NCBI RefSeq assembly: GCF_000187935.1
Contig: NZ_AEUT02000001.1
Coordinates: forward strand, 868,001 to 932,000
DNA: 64,000 nt
Origin: Streptococcus parauberis NCFD 2020
GTDB taxonomy: Bacteria > Bacillota > Bacilli > Lactobacillales > Streptococcaceae
Reading direction: 5' to 3'
Positions 9,108 to 17,742 of this stretch are shown one piece after another. Every line of letters begins with the position of its first letter. The first letter of the stretch is position 1. The notes beneath the pieces were generated by a model. It searched no databases. It was not told the DNA's origin and saw only the letters and a program-made list of their open reading frames with translations. A program made the translations under genes and the position numbers.

Positions 9108-10049
9108 ATGAAGACATCAGAGAAATTATATCAAATATTAAGTCAATCAGAATCATTTATTAGTGGTGAAAAACTCGCCGACCAATTATCTCTTTCTCGC
9201 ACAGCCATTTGGAAAGGAATAAAATCTCTTGAAAATCAAGGAATTGAAATTTTGGCCACCAAAAAAGAAGGCTACAAAATAATCAGCGGAGATTTGCTAT
9301 CTGCACAAGAAATATCTGACAAACTGAATATATCGGTTACCCTAAATGAATCAAGTCTTTCTACGCAATTAGATGCCAAGAATGCTATTGCAACCAATCC
9401 AAGTGTCCCTCATCTCTATTTATCACCTAGTCAAAAACAAGCTAAAGGACGTTTAGGCCGTGATTTTTATGCCTCAAAAAACGGTGGCATCTATATGTCA
9501 CTCCATTTGAAACCTAACCAAACTTACCAAGAGATGGAACCATATACCATGATGGTTGCCTCAAGTATCGTCAATGCCATTTACCGACTTACTGGTATTG
9601 AAACCCAAATAAAATGGGTCAATGATATCTATTTAAATGATAAAAAGATTGCTGGTATTTTAACCGAGGCTATAACATCTGTTGAAACTGGCTTAATTAC
9701 TGACGTGATTATCGGAGCTGGTTTAAATTTTCATTTGACTGACCTCCCTGAAGAACTAAGTTCAATAGCAACATCACTCTTCCGACATCAACCAACTATC
9801 ACCAGAAATCAATTGATTTCTGAAATTTGGAAACTTTTCTTCCAAATACCAGTACAAGATCATTTAAAAGTTTACAAAGAAAAATCACTTGTTCTTAACA
9901 AACAAGTGACCTATAGTAAAAATAATCAAATTATCCATGGACGCGCCATTGATATCACTGACCAAGGTTACTTAATCGTTGAAAAAACAGATAAAACACT
10001 TGAAACATTGCATAGTGGTGAAATCAGTCTTTCTTCTTGGACTCTTTAG
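9108..10049 (+). CDS. birA: BirA: biotin-[acetyl-CoA-carboxylase] ligase with repressor HTH
   Basis: Activates biotin to biotinyl-AMP and attaches it to the biotin carboxyl carrier protein. Residues 1-60 form a winged HTH (SGEKLADQLSLSRTAIWKGIKSL). Residues 85-250 hold the ligase core: SPSQKQAKGRLGRDF is the GRGRxxR-type biotinyl-AMP loop, and KWVNDIYLNDKKIAGILTEA the KWPND-like motif with the catalytic lysine. A C-terminal SH3-like domain follows. The HTH indicates a bifunctional, Group II enzyme that may also repress biotin uptake genes. Its 3' end overlaps the convergent small gene by 26 bases. Confidence 0.95.
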   Translation: MKTSEKLYQILSQSESFISGEKLADQLSLSRTAIWKGIKSLENQGIEILATKKEGYKIISGDLLSAQEISDKLNISVTLNESSLSTQLDAKNAIATNPSVPHLYLSPSQKQAKGRLGRDFYASKNGGIYMSLHLKPNQTYQEMEPYTMMVASSIVNAIYRLTGIETQIKWVNDIYLNDKKIAGILTEAITSVETGLITDVIIGAGLNFHLTDLPEELSSIATSLFRHQPTITRNQLISEIWKLFFQIPVQDHLKVYKEKSLVLNKQVTYSKNNQIIHGRAIDITDQGYLIVEKTDKTLETLHSGEISLSSWTL

Positions 10050-10227
10050 CAGCCTCTATTAATTTTTTTGAAAAATTGGTAATAGCATAGACCTTCCTTA
10101 AATCACGATAGAGGAGAATACCCCAGAAAAGTGCAAATAAGAAATCGCCTGCTAGGACAGAGTCGTTAAAAAAATAGGTTTCAAAAGCACATAATAGTGC
10201 CATAAAAATAAATTGTCTTAAAGTCAT
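10024..10227 (-). CDS. Small membrane protein, probably DUF3272 family
   Basis: 67 residues: two hydrophobic stretches (FIFMALLCAFETYFF and FLFALFWGILLY) and a strongly basic tail ending KLIEAAKESKKKD, so probably a two-pass membrane protein. I recall streptococcal DUF3272 proteins of this size close to dnaX, but the match is from memory. Function unknown. A TGG-TAAAAT extended -10 lies 6 bases before the ATG with no ribosome-binding site, so the mRNA may be leaderless. The last 26 bases overlap the end of birA on the other strand. Confidence 0.7.
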   Translation of the reverse strand: MTLRQFIFMALLCAFETYFFNDSVLAGDFLFALFWGILLYRDLRKVYAITNFSKKLIEAAKESKKKD

Positions 10228-10241
10228 AGTTGTATTTTACC

Positions 10242-10276
10242 AAAAAAAAGAAAATTCTACGAAGAATTTTCTTTTT
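10242..10276. terminator. Terminator after dnaX, possibly bidirectional
   Basis: AAAGAAAATTCT, 4-base loop, AGAATTTTCTTT with T runs on both strands. It closes the dnaX operon on the minus strand and could also stop birA readthrough on the plus strand. Confidence 0.8.
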
Positions 10277-10279
10277 TTC

Positions 10280-11956
10280 TTAATCTTCTACCTGTTTTAT
10301 TTTTTCAGACAGGAAATCAAATTCTGGTGGAAGAAATGATTCCTCCTCCGCTTTGTTTACCTGTACTGGAGATTTGTCTTTCATTTTTTTAGCAAATTCA
10401 CTCCGAATGTGATTAAAATCTGATCGAGGGACAGCTAAAATATGTGGTGTGAAACCAGCTGCTTTGCTCATAATATTACCAAACATATCATTTAAATCTG
10501 TTCGGTTCATGGCTTGTTCTGCATTGAAGGCAGCCTCAAATGCAAGAATAGCATTCTCACTGTTAGCCAAAACTGGTTCAGAACCAAGCAACAAAGCTCT
10601 ATCCTGTGGAGAAATACTATCCAAGATTTCATTCCAAACTGATTTCAAAGAATCTAAGTATTGTCTAGACTGCTCACTATCTTGAACGGTTTCTTCCATA
10701 ATTGTTAAAATCTTTTGTCGATCAACTTTATAAGTAAAAGTTTTCTTGGAAACTGGTTTAGCTTTGGTTGTAACGGGTGCAACTTCACCAGATGATAACG
10801 ATTCAAGTTGCTCTTTTAATTGGTCGACTTGCATCTTTAAGGCATTGATTTCAGCTGATAAGTGATTATCGTCTGAAGCTGAATTCTGAACAGGACTAAG
10901 GTGAGCCAATTCAATGGTCATCATTTCTGCGTAAATACGAGGATGTGAACCCCGTTTTATTTCTGGAACATGTTTAGTAATAATCGCAATCATCTGAAAA
11001 ATAGTTTCGCGAGGAACTGCTAAATTATCCGCAAAATGCTCTGTTTGATAACTACTCTCAGCACCACTTTGAACCATTAATAGTTCTCTGAAATAGGCTA
11101 ATAAGTCCGTCGCAAAACGACTCATACTTTTACCATTATCAAAAATAGTCTCTAAATTAGAAAGAGCAGCCTGTGCTTCTTGGTTAATTATATTTGCCAC
11201 ATAGTCATCTAAAGCCAGAATGCTGATAGACCCAGTAATCTCTTCTGCAATTGATAATGTGATCTGATCATCTGGGGATAAACTAAGTGCCTGGTCTAAA
11301 ATTGACAGGGCATCACGCATTCCACCTTCAGCGCGTCTCGCAATTAATCCTAAAGCTTCTTCTTCAAAAGGGATATTTTCCAAGGTCAAGATATGCATCA
11401 AATGAGCCTTGATATCTTTTTGTTTAATTGATTTGAATTCAAAACGTTGAACACGAGACAGAATCGTTGCCGGAATTTTGTGAAGTTCAGTGGTTGCGAG
11501 GATGAAAACAACATTTTCAGTTGGTTCCTCCAAGGTTTTTAATAAAGCATTAAATGCACCCGTTGATAGCATGTGCACTTCATCAATGATATAAACTTTA
11601 TAGTTTGCACGACTCGGTGCATAAGTTGATTTATCACGAATTTCACGGATTTCATCCACACCATTGTTTGAGGCTGCATCAATTTCAATGACATCTTCTA
11701 AACTACCATTTGTAATATCATGACAAATATCACAGTTATTACAAGGCTCTCCATTAACTTGGTTCGGACAGTTCATTGCCTTAGCAAAAATCTTTGCTGC
11801 ACTGGTTTTACCTGTTCCCCTTGGTCCAGAAAAGAGATAGGCATGACTAATTTTTTTGGATTCAACAGCCTGTTTCAAGGTTGTCGAGATGACAGATTGG
11901 CCAACCATTTCATCAAAGGTTTGGCTTCTGTATTTGCGATATAGGGCTTGATACAT
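10280..11956 (-). CDS. dnaX: DNA polymerase III subunits gamma and tau
   Basis: Clamp-loader ATPase of the replisome. Residues 1-220 are the AAA+ module: GPRGTGKT (Walker A, near residue 45), a zinc knuckle CPNQVNGEPCNNCDIC, DEVHML (Walker B) and the SRVQRFEFK sensor region. Domain III and a shorter tau tail follow (558 residues). No slippery A7 or A6G frameshift site was noticed, consistent with Gram-positive species that make mainly the full-length form. The ATG shares its A with the stop codon of the upstream GAF gene (TAATG), so the two are translationally coupled. Confidence 0.96.
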   Translation of the reverse strand: MYQALYRKYRSQTFDEMVGQSVISTTLKQAVESKKISHAYLFSGPRGTGKTSAAKIFAKAMNCPNQVNGEPCNNCDICHDITNGSLEDVIEIDAASNNGVDEIREIRDKSTYAPSRANYKVYIIDEVHMLSTGAFNALLKTLEEPTENVVFILATTELHKIPATILSRVQRFEFKSIKQKDIKAHLMHILTLENIPFEEEALGLIARRAEGGMRDALSILDQALSLSPDDQITLSIAEEITGSISILALDDYVANIINQEAQAALSNLETIFDNGKSMSRFATDLLAYFRELLMVQSGAESSYQTEHFADNLAVPRETIFQMIAIITKHVPEIKRGSHPRIYAEMMTIELAHLSPVQNSASDDNHLSAEINALKMQVDQLKEQLESLSSGEVAPVTTKAKPVSKKTFTYKVDRQKILTIMEETVQDSEQSRQYLDSLKSVWNEILDSISPQDRALLLGSEPVLANSENAILAFEAAFNAEQAMNRTDLNDMFGNIMSKAAGFTPHILAVPRSDFNHIRSEFAKKMKDKSPVQVNKAEEESFLPPEFDFLSEKIKQVED

Positions 11957-12453
11957 TATTTTTCTACTCCAAACATGTCAAAATTAAACCTTGTCTTTTC
12001 TAGTAAAATGGAGACAAATTCTTCCAGGTACTGTTTATCAATTTGATCATAATCACAAGTGGCAGAGGAATCTAGGTCTAATACTCCAATCAAACGATTA
12101 TTTTTAATCATCGGAACTACTATCTCACTCAAAGCTCGTGAATCACAGGAAATATAGTTACTGTGTTGTCTAACGTCATCGACGATAATTGTTTCTTGCT
12201 GGCTTGCCGATTGTCCACAAACCCCTTTACCCATTGCAATATGGACGCACGAAACGCCCCCTTGAAATGGACCAAGAATCAATTCTTGACCGTCATGCAA
12301 ATAAAATCCAGTAAAAACTGAATTTGGTAAAGTCATGTTTAATAAGGCACTAGCATTTGATAAATTTGCCATAACGTTACTTTCACTAGTAAACAAAGCA
12401 TTTGCTTGTGCAATCATTACTTGATAGTTTTCTTCTTTTGTACTTGTTTTCAT
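11956..12453 (-). CDS. Free methionine-(R)-sulfoxide reductase (GAF domain, fRMsr type)
   Basis: A single GAF domain of 165 residues. Conserved positions of fRMsr are present: [23 protein letters not shown] with two of the redox cysteines, then [16 protein letters not shown] with the third, and GVLDLDS. The enzyme reduces free methionine-R-sulfoxide with thioredoxin. The mRNA looks leaderless: TGG-TATAAT at 12461-12466 ends 7 bases before the ATG and no Shine-Dalgarno is visible. The stop codon overlaps the dnaX start. A simple GAF sensor is an alternative, but the three cysteines favour the enzyme. Confidence 0.85.
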   Translation of the reverse strand: MKTSTKEENYQVMIAQANALFTSESNVMANLSNASALLNMTLPNSVFTGFYLHDGQELILGPFQGGVSCVHIAMGKGVCGQSASQQETIIVDDVRQHSNYISCDSRALSEIVVPMIKNNRLIGVLDLDSSATCDYDQIDKQYLEEFVSILLEKTRFNFDMFGVEK

Positions 12454-12511
12454 GCTTCTTATTATACCATAAGGCTAATCAGATGATAAGCTTTTCCTTT
12501 TAGCCTAAAAT

Positions 12512-12537
12512 TAAAAAGCCTAGCAAAATTTGCTAGA
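12512..12537 (-). terminator. Intrinsic terminator after the DUF1294 gene
   Basis: Minus strand CTAGCAAA/TTTGCTAG hairpin followed by GCTTTTTAATTTT. Confidence 0.7.
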
Positions 12538-12546
12538 ACTTTTAAA

Positions 12547-12843
12547 TCATGGTAATAGAGCGCTCCAGTCCTTGAGGTAGAGCCAATATAACAAATAAAT
12601 CCCTATGAAAATCATAAAGATTCCTAAGACCCAAACAACCTGAAAGTACCATTTTTTTGTTTTATGATGGAATAGGTTCCCGCCTAAGATTGCGCCAATC
12701 CCACCAAAAAAGAAGGCAATTAGTAATAAAGTTCTTTCAGAAATGCGCCATTCCCCTTTTACAGCCTTACGTTTGTCAATCCCATATAAAGCAAAAACAA
12801 CCACATTCCACATAATAATGGCACCAGCTAGTGCTACAAACAT
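12547..12843 (-). CDS. DUF1294 small membrane protein
   Basis: 98 residues with three hydrophobic helices. The DUF1294 signature is clear: YGIDKRKAVKGEWRISERTLLLIAFFGG in outline, then GGNLFHHKTKKWYF. Members are inner-membrane proteins of unknown function, sometimes fused to cold-shock domains. AAGGGAGAATGAT precedes the ATG. It lies 15 bases after udk on the same strand and is probably cotranscribed with it. Confidence 0.85.
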   Translation of the reverse strand: MFVALAGAIIMWNVVVFALYGIDKRKAVKGEWRISERTLLLIAFFFGGIGAILGGNLFHHKTKKWYFQVVWVLGIFMIFIGIYLLYWLYLKDWSALLP

Positions 12844-12858
12844 ATCATTCTCCCTTAA

Positions 12859-13488
12859 CTAGTCTCGATCGACTAGGATACTTGCAATTTTTGTTGTAAT
12901 TAAATCAATTGCAACGACATTACTTACTCCTTCAGGAACAATAATATCAGCATAGCGTTTGCTTGGTTCAATAAATTGATGATACATTGGTTTTACCACG
13001 GTTGTATATTGTTCAATAATACTGTCTAAACTTCTGCCTCTTTCAACCATATCGCGTTTAATACGTCGGATAATTCGAATATCATCATCAGTGTCGACAA
13101 ACAGCTTGATGTCCATCAGATCTCTTAATCTCTCGTCTTCTAAGACAAGAATGCCTTCAACGATAATAACATCTTGCGGCTCTTGACGGAAGGTTTTATC
13201 ACTTCTCGTGTGTCGCGTATAATCATAGATAGGAATGTCAACAGGGCGTCCTTCAAGCAATTCCTTTAACTGTTCGATCATAAAATCAGTTTCAAAAGCT
13301 AGTGGATGGTCGTAATTAGTTTTGATACGTTCGTCAAAACTTAAATGGGCTTGGTCCTTATAATAAGAATCATGTTGAATCATCGCAATTCTTGCATCTG
13401 GGAAACTATCTAAAATCGCACGAGAAACGCTTGTCTTCCCGCCTCCAGATCCACCTGTGACGCCAATAATGATGGGTTTTTTATGCAT
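12859..13488 (-). CDS. udk: Uridine kinase
   Basis: Phosphorylates uridine and cytidine in pyrimidine salvage. The start used is [20 protein letters not shown], because TTTGGAG sits 6 bases upstream of it and the Walker A loop then begins at residue 10, as in other Udk proteins. An in-frame ATG 14 codons earlier lacks support. Further motifs are [18 protein letters not shown] and [19 protein letters not shown]. About 209 residues is the family length. It is the first gene of a pair with DUF1294. Confidence 0.95.
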   Translation of the reverse strand: MHKKPIIIGVTGGSGGGKTSVSRAILDSFPDARIAMIQHDSYYKDQAHLSFDERIKTNYDHPLAFETDFMIEQLKELLEGRPVDIPIYDYTRHTRSDKTFRQEPQDVIIVEGILVLEDERLRDLMDIKLFVDTDDDIRIIRRIKRDMVERGRSLDSIIEQYTTVVKPMYHQFIEPSKRYADIIVPEGVSNVVAIDLITTKIASILVDRD

Positions 13489-13641
13489 CTTGCACTCCAA
13501 ATCTAAAAAGTCTTCTGTATATTTTACCAAAAATTAAAAAGTTTTTCTATAAGATTTTCCTTAAACTTTCTTTTTCCTTTATTAGGAGCCTCTCTGAAAT
13601 CATGTTATAATAGACTCAGTTACAATTGAAAAGGAAAAAAA

Positions 13642-14724
13642 ATGATCAAAGAATTCCCACAAATTTGGCAAGACCAATTAGAAACTAGCCAAATGACAAC
13701 TTTAACAGATATCCAAGAATCTGTATTTGAACCAATTCATTCAGGAAAAAACGTCCTCGGAATCAGCCCAACAGGGACAGGAAAAACCTTAGCTTATCTT
13801 TTCCCAACTCTACTAAAAATAACTAGCAAAAAATCACAACAACTTTTGATTTTATCTCCAAATACGGAACTTGCTGGACAAATTTTCGAAGTTACAAAAG
13901 AATGGGCTGAACCAATTGGCTTAACAGCGCAATTATTTATATCAGGAACTAGTCAAAAAAGACAAATTGAACGCCTTAAAAAAGGACCTCAGATTATTGT
14001 TGGCACACCTGGCCGGATTTTCGAACTGATTAAACTAAAAAAAATCAAAATGATGAATGTCGACACTATCATTTTAGATGAGTTTGATGAATTGCTGGGC
14101 GACTCACAATATGGTTTTGTGCAAAAAATTACCCATTATGTTCCCCGTGATCACCAATTTATCTACATGAGTGCAACTAATAAACTAGATCGTGCTAGCA
14201 TTGAGCCAACAACTGAAATAATTGACAAATCAGACCAAAAGCTGGAAGCTATTAAACATTTCTATATTTCAGTAGAAAAACGTGATCGTCTTGATTTATT
14301 AAGAAAATTTTCAAATATAACAGATTTTAGAGCCCTAGTCTTCTTCAATAGCTTATCTGATTTAGGTGCTGTCGAAGAACGTCTGACCTATACTGGTTCT
14401 ACTGCTGTTTCCTTAGCTAGTGATGTTAATGTAAGATTCAGAAAAACAATTTTAGAAAAATTTAAAGATCACCAAATTTCCCTCCTACTAGCCACTGATT
14501 TAGTAGCTCGTGGGATTGATATTGAAAATCTTGAATATGTCATCAATTTTGAAGTAGCCCGTGATAAAGAGAATTATACTCACCGCGCTGGCCGCACAGG
14601 TCGGATGGGTAAAGAAGGTGTCGTTATCACTTTTGTAAATCACCCTGAAGACATAAAAAAATTGAAAAAATTTGCCGATGTGTCTGAAATTCAATTACAC
14701 AATCAACAATTATACAAAAAATAG
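13642..14724 (+). CDS. DEAD-box RNA helicase with a DEFD motif
   Basis: A 360-residue minimal helicase with only the two RecA domains. Motifs in order: Q-motif region (MTTLTDIQESVF), SPTGTGKT at residues 42-49, a PNTELAGQ form of motif Ia, GTPGRI, DEFD in place of DEAD near residue 146, SAT, and HRAGRTGRMG as motif VI. A TTATAAT -10 and AAAAGGAAAAAAAA Shine-Dalgarno region precede the ATG. It probably remodels rRNA or mRNA and has no basic tail, unlike the larger helicase at 52.5-54.1 kb. Confidence 0.9.
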   Translation: MIKEFPQIWQDQLETSQMTTLTDIQESVFEPIHSGKNVLGISPTGTGKTLAYLFPTLLKITSKKSQQLLILSPNTELAGQIFEVTKEWAEPIGLTAQLFISGTSQKRQIERLKKGPQIIVGTPGRIFELIKLKKIKMMNVDTIILDEFDELLGDSQYGFVQKITHYVPRDHQFIYMSATNKLDRASIEPTTEIIDKSDQKLEAIKHFYISVEKRDRLDLLRKFSNITDFRALVFFNSLSDLGAVEERLTYTGSTAVSLASDVNVRFRKTILEKFKDHQISLLLATDLVARGIDIENLEYVINFEVARDKENYTHRAGRTGRMGKEGVVITFVNHPEDIKKLKKFADVSEIQLHNQQLYKK

Positions 14725-14746
14725 AATCCTTTGGATTCTATTTTTT
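14716..14746. terminator. Bidirectional terminator between the helicase and deacetylase genes
   Basis: AAATAGAATCC, TTT, GGATTCTATTTTTT, with T or A runs on both sides. It serves the two convergent genes. Confidence 0.88.
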
Positions 14747-16022
14747 AGTTATCACCCAATAATTTTGAAACAGTTACACACTGATAGCCTTCTTTTTTAA
14801 GATAGTCAAGTACTGTCGGCAAGGCCTGTAAGCTAGTTTGATGGATATCATGCATTAGGATAATGCCACCTGGATGTAATTGACTCTTAATATTGGCCAT
14901 AATTTTTTCGGTATTGTGATTTTCCCAATCTCTCGTATCGACAGTCCATAGTATTTCAGTCATACCAGACAATTTTTCAACTCTTGCATTAGTTGCTCCA
15001 TAAGGTGGCCTTAGATAAATCGGACGCTTTCCACATGCTTTCTCTATTGCTATATTTGTTCGTTCAATTTGTGATTTCACTTCTTCATCAGACTGCTTAG
15101 TTAAATATGGATGATCCCATGTATGGTTTCCTATTTCAGAACCACTGGCAATGACCGATTTTAAGATACTTTCATTTCCCAAAACTTTCGAACCCATCAT
15201 AAAGAATGTCGCTTTAGCATTGTATTTTTGCAAAATACTTATAACTTGTGGACTAGTAAGCGGGTTTGGTCCATCATCAAATGTTAATGCAACTAACTTT
15301 TTGGGGTGCAAAGCAGCTTCCTTAGCTTTTTGATATTCTGTAAAATCTATTTTTGATTGTCCTGTTAAAAAATTAGAATCAATCACATCAAATAATTCTT
15401 GTAGTGGAACTTGAATAGTCTTATCTATGATAAGTATTTTATCTTTCACCTTGAAATGATCCCGTAAGATACCATTTTCTTCACTGATTTGTGAATAGTC
15501 ACTAATTTCAAACTTTTGATCAGGATAATCTTTTGTTACTATGCGAGTGATGTCGTCTAAATGACCAGACACTAATTCAGATAAATGAAAAGTTTGATAA
15601 TCCGTTTTGATATGATAGTCACTGACTACATGGTCGCTTACTCTTTTTAGTTTTAAGAAACCTGCCTCATAAACTATTTTGTGGATTTTTACATTTTTAA
15701 CACCTTTTAAGTCAGTAGTAGAAAACTCTGGTTTCAAAAAAACATATTGATCTTTCTGAGTGCTTTTGTAGACACTCGATGGTAGATTTTCATGGTAAAA
15801 GTCTTTATTGATTGCTGTTGGCGCAAAATAATAATATGTTTGATTCTTTCGATGAATAATTTTTTTACTTAAAAACGAATTTTCTGTAAGATTATTAATG
15901 TTTTCGTTTTTAATAATTTTCACTAAATCATTTTGTATCGACCAAGATTTCCAAAAAAAGAGACCACTAGTAATCAATATAATTCCTAAAAAGCCAATTA
16001 AGGTATAAAAAACTTTTCTCAT
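14745..16022 (-). CDS. pgdA: Membrane-anchored polysaccharide deacetylase (PgdA type)
   Basis: A 425-residue surface protein: an N-terminal membrane anchor (residues 5-25), a spacer domain, then a NodB homology domain from about residue 235. All five catalytic motifs are present: TFDDGPNP, HTWDHP (metal-binding histidines), RPPYGA, DTRDW and MHDIH. It is expected to remove acetyl groups from peptidoglycan GlcNAc at the outer face, giving lysozyme resistance. The substrate is inferred from streptococcal PgdA. A CTATAATAA promoter and AAAGGAG precede the ATG. Confidence 0.9.
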   Translation of the reverse strand: MRKVFYTLIGFLGIILITSGLFFWKSWSIQNDLVKIIKNENINNLTENSFLSKKIIHRKNQTYYYFAPTAINKDFYHENLPSSVYKSTQKDQYVFLKPEFSTTDLKGVKNVKIHKIVYEAGFLKLKRVSDHVVSDYHIKTDYQTFHLSELVSGHLDDITRIVTKDYPDQKFEISDYSQISEENGILRDHFKVKDKILIIDKTIQVPLQELFDVIDSNFLTGQSKIDFTEYQKAKEAALHPKKLVALTFDDGPNPLTSPQVISILQKYNAKATFFMMGSKVLGNESILKSVIASGSEIGNHTWDHPYLTKQSDEEVKSQIERTNIAIEKACGKRPIYLRPPYGATNARVEKLSGMTEILWTVDTRDWENHNTEKIMANIKSQLHPGGIILMHDIHQTSLQALPTVLDYLKKEGYQCVTVSKLLGDN

Positions 16023-16123
16023 TTCAAACTCCTTTTGTGTTATTATTATAGCACAAGAAAGCTAAATTATTACTTAGTTTTTTAATTTTATAGCCATAAA
16101 ATAATTAGTTTTGTAAGAAAATT

Positions 16124-16157
16124 AAAAAGCAGAAACTAAATTTAGTTTCTGCTTTTT
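16124..16157 (-). terminator. Intrinsic terminator after gapN
   Basis: Minus strand AAGCAGAAACTA/TAGTTTCTGCTTTT hairpin with a T run. Confidence 0.88.
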
Positions 16158-16176
16158 TGTTTATTGAAAAATTTGA

Positions 16177-17604
16177 TTATTCAATATCAAAGACGATTGA
16201 TTTTAGGTTTGTCATCGCATCGATAGAGTATTTAACACCTTGGACACCAGCTCCTGATTTCTTTGCACCTAAAAATGGGAAATTATCTGTTCCACGTTGT
16301 GTTTTGTTATTAATATGAACTGTACCAACTTCTAGTTTTTCACCAATTGCAAATGCACGAGGGAAATTATTTGTGAATACTGATGCTTGAAGTCCGTATT
16401 CAGAAGCGTTAGAAATTTCAATTGCCTCTTCTACTGAATTGATACGGATAAATGGTAGGACAGGACCAAAGGGTTCTTCCCAAGCTAAACGCATATCTGT
16501 ATTAACGTTATCAAAAATAACTGGACAGATTAAGTTTCCTTCACGTTTGATTTCAGTAATTGCTTTAGCACCTTTTTCACTAGCTTCATTGATAAGACCT
16601 TCAACAAAATCGGCTGCCTTTGTATCAATCAATGGGGTGATGTCTGCATTTTCTTCAGGCATACCAACTGAAAGTTTTTTCACTAAATTGTGAACATGTT
16701 CAATTAATTGGTCCGCAACTTTGTCCATTACAAGAACACGTTTTACAGCAGTACAACGTTGTCCAGAGTATCCAAAGGCACCGGCAACAATATTTTTAGC
16801 TGCCATTTCAAGATCTGCATCTTCCAAAACAATAGCTGAGTCTTTACCACCAAGCTCAAGCATAATTGGACGCATACCAGCCAATTGACCAATACGTTCT
16901 CCAACTGGAGTCGAACCTGTAAAGTTAATAAAGTTTACTGCTTCATGTTCTACAATATAATCACCAATAACTGAACCACGACCTGTGATTGTATTGAAGA
17001 CACCCGCGGGAACACCGGCTTCAGCAAAAGCTTCTGCTAGTAATAGTCCTGACATTGAACCTTGTGTAGGTGGTTTAAGGGCAACAACGTTACCTGCAAT
17101 TAAAGCTGGAGCAATTTTTGAACCTGCTAAGTTAACTGGATAATTGAATGGTGAAATTGCTAAAACAAGACCAACTGGCTCATGACGCACAATAGCAATT
17201 TTTTTCTTGCTTGATGCTTCAAAACTTCCGCCTTCAAGAACTTCACCTTCCATGCGGATACCTTCTTCGGCAGCATAGTTAATAATTTCTGCGGTACGAA
17301 TAACTTCACTAACTGCTGCTTTGTGACCTTTAGCAACTTCTTTAGAAAGTACAGAACCAATTTTTTCAGCGTCACGAACTAAAATGTCTGCTGCTTTATG
17401 CAAAATCGCTGCTCGTTCAACGTATGATAGCGCACGCCATTCTTTAAAAGCATTTTTCGCTGATTCGTAAACGAAGTCTACTTCTTCAGTTGACATTGCT
17501 GGAACTGAACCTAATTCTTCACCAGTTGCAGGTGCATAGATTTTGATTTCATTTTCTGAAAGTTTCCATTCACCGTTAACAAGATTTTTGTATTGTTTAG
17601 TCAA
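16177..17604 (-). CDS. gapN: NADP-dependent non-phosphorylating glyceraldehyde-3-phosphate dehydrogenase
   Basis: Oxidises glyceraldehyde 3-phosphate directly to 3-phosphoglycerate and yields NADPH, the main NADPH source in streptococci, which lack the oxidative pentose phosphate route. The 475 residues equal the S. mutans enzyme. Cys284 (GYSGQRCTAV) is the nucleophile and Glu250 (MLELGGKD) the general base. FNYPVNLA and FTGSTPVGERIG line the cofactor site. AAAGGAGATAACG is upstream. It lies behind the ptsHI operon, with its own terminator and a separate terminator before it. Confidence 0.96.
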   Translation of the reverse strand: MTKQYKNLVNGEWKLSENEIKIYAPATGEELGSVPAMSTEEVDFVYESAKNAFKEWRALSYVERAAILHKAADILVRDAEKIGSVLSKEVAKGHKAAVSEVIRTAEIINYAAEEGIRMEGEVLEGGSFEASSKKKIAIVRHEPVGLVLAISPFNYPVNLAGSKIAPALIAGNVVALKPPTQGSMSGLLLAEAFAEAGVPAGVFNTITGRGSVIGDYIVEHEAVNFINFTGSTPVGERIGQLAGMRPIMLELGGKDSAIVLEDADLEMAAKNIVAGAFGYSGQRCTAVKRVLVMDKVADQLIEHVHNLVKKLSVGMPEENADITPLIDTKAADFVEGLINEASEKGAKAITEIKREGNLICPVIFDNVNTDMRLAWEEPFGPVLPFIRINSVEEAIEISNASEYGLQASVFTNNFPRAFAIGEKLEVGTVHINNKTQRGTDNFPFLGAKKSGAGVQGVKYSIDAMTNLKSIVFDIE

Positions 17605-17706
17605 ATCGTTATCTCCTTTAATGATAATACATCTATTCTATCACTTTTTGATGATAATTCAAACATCTGACACGACAATTATCTGAATATTGCTAATATT
17701 AACCAA

Positions 17707-17734
17707 TAAAAAGAAGTCGGTTTCCCAACTTCTT
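17707..17734 (-). terminator. Intrinsic terminator after ptsI
   Basis: Minus strand AAGAAGTTGG, GAAA, CCGACTTCTT with TTTTATT following. One G-U pair. Confidence 0.82.
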
Positions 17735-17742
17735 ATATCAGA

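Noticed and set aside
10280..11956. Programmed frameshift making a short gamma form of DnaX
   Set aside because: No A6G or A7 slippery run with a following stem was noticed near the expected position.
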